Source: Mastigias papua (lineage: Eukaryota > Cnidaria > Scyphozoa > Rhizostomeae > Mastigiidae). Taken from it: a DNA stretch of 64,000 nt. The stretch is taken from positions 6,446,252-6,510,251 of the forward strand of contig OZ025267.1 in assembly GCA_964019165.1 (NCBI GenBank). The letters run 5' to 3'. Positions 63,431 to 64,000 of the stretch are shown here, piece after piece. The position numbers and the translations under genes are program-made. How positions within the stretch are numbered: the stretch's first letter is position 1; every line of letters starts with the position of its first letter. A model generated the notes under the pieces. It had not been told where the DNA came from. It saw only the letters and a list, made by a program, of their open reading frames with translations, and did not search any database.

Positions 63431-64000
63431 ATAATGAGGCATTTTTGGCCAAAAAGTAAGGCTATAGCCTTGGTATTTTGGTGAAAAATGACCAAATTTG
63501 AAATTGATTGATTTTGATTGCAGATTGACCAGTGATGAAAATGAGGCATTTTTGGCCAAAAAGTAAGGCTATAGCCTTGGTATTTTGGTGAAAAATGACC
63601 AAATTTGAAATTGATTGATTTTGATTGCAGATTGAAAAGTGATGAAAATGAGGCATTTTTGGCCAAAAAGTAAGGCTATAGCCTTGGTATTTTGGTGAAA
63701 AATGACCAAATTTGAAATTGATTGATTTTGATTGCAGATTGAAAAGTGATGAAAATGAGCGATTTTTGGCCAAAAAGTAAGGCTATAGCCTTGGTATTTT
63801 GGTGAAAAATGACCAAATTTGAAATTGATTGATTTTGATTGCAGATTGACCAGTGATGAAATTGAGGCATTTTTGGCCAAAAAGTAAGGCTATAGCCTTG
63901 GTATTTTGGTGAAAAATGACCAAATTTGAAATTGATTGATTTTGATTGCAGATTGAAAAGTGATGAAAATGAGGCATTTTTGGCCAAAAGGTAAGGCTAT

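Larger units (their letters stand above)
13927..64000 (+). repeat. 107-bp tandem satellite array, about 470 monomers, open at right edge
   Basis: Successive GGCTATAGCC landmarks fall every 107 bp across the whole interval, always in the same orientation, apart from a minority of 101-bp and rarer 90-, 106- and 108-bp monomers. The consensus is shown exactly by 16615-16721. It is about 32% G+C, has no CpG, and contains two 14-bp palindromes, the 8-bp palindrome CAAATTTG, a GATTGATTTTGATTGCAGATTG-like core and many A/T tracts. No transposon ends, reverse transcriptase or genes were seen within it. Length, uniformity and orientation fit a heterochromatic, possibly pericentromeric, satellite; that location is inference. 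Confidence 0.98.

Noticed and set aside
14591..63987. Hundreds of overlapping reverse-strand open frames of 60-386 codons with related sequences
   Set aside because: They are the satellite read in three frames. Most of the longer ones begin at TTG, all end at the TAG inside CTATAG, and all three frames of the same DNA give equally long 'proteins'. There is no codon-level constraint, so they are not annotated as genes.
13927..64000. CRISPR-like direct repeats
   Set aside because: The units are contiguous 107-bp monomers without unique spacers, in an intron-containing eukaryotic locus, and no cas genes are present.
13927..64000. Array as a transposable-element tandem or rDNA-type spacer
   Set aside because: No terminal repeats, target-site duplications, polymerase or transposase frames and no rRNA sequence seen; the unit is too short and uniform.

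Overview
This is animal (metazoan) nuclear DNA, most likely from an invertebrate. The evidence is a multi-exon gene with GT-AG introns of about 0.3-1.8 kb, AT-rich non-coding DNA with (TA)n and (TG)n microsatellites, and a very long tandem satellite. I cannot name the species or phylum from the sequence.

Region 1 (1-12787) is the 3' part of one plus-strand gene. Thirteen exons could be placed by reading the protein family and the splice sites together. They join in phase into 434 codons plus a stop (1305 nt). The product is the C-terminal part of an M13 zinc metallopeptidase (neprilysin / endothelin-converting-enzyme family). The HELLH zinc motif, the ENIAD third-ligand motif, the NAYY substrate motif, the His/Arg pair of the HSP segment and the C-terminal CEFW are all present. 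The start codon, membrane anchor and N-terminal part of the ectodomain lie upstream of the window. Several introns hold microsatellites, mainly the one before the catalytic exon.

Region 2 (12788-13926) is the downstream flank. It has an 11-bp minisatellite and no recognisable gene. I found no canonical AATAAA or ATTAAA signal.

Region 3 (13927-64000, running off the right edge) is about 50 kb of head-to-tail satellite with a 107-bp period, roughly 470 monomers, all in one orientation. The gene-side edge (13927-14689) is a distinct, diverged subfamily. From about 14690 the array is strongly homogenised. The consensus monomer is CpG-free and about 32% G+C. It carries two perfect 14-bp palindromes separated by 2 bp. 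A recurrent 101-bp variant lacks exactly the central 6 bp of the second palindrome and so keeps its symmetry. Other variants form a travelling two-monomer cassette. Blocks of 8 to about 37 monomers are duplicated in several overlapping higher-order patterns, and one block of about 0.9 kb is copied nearly 14 kb away.

The array shows no credible protein-coding gene. The many reverse-strand open frames arise because the monomer has one stop per turn through the three frames. The twin palindrome and its symmetric deletion are the most interesting signals in the window.
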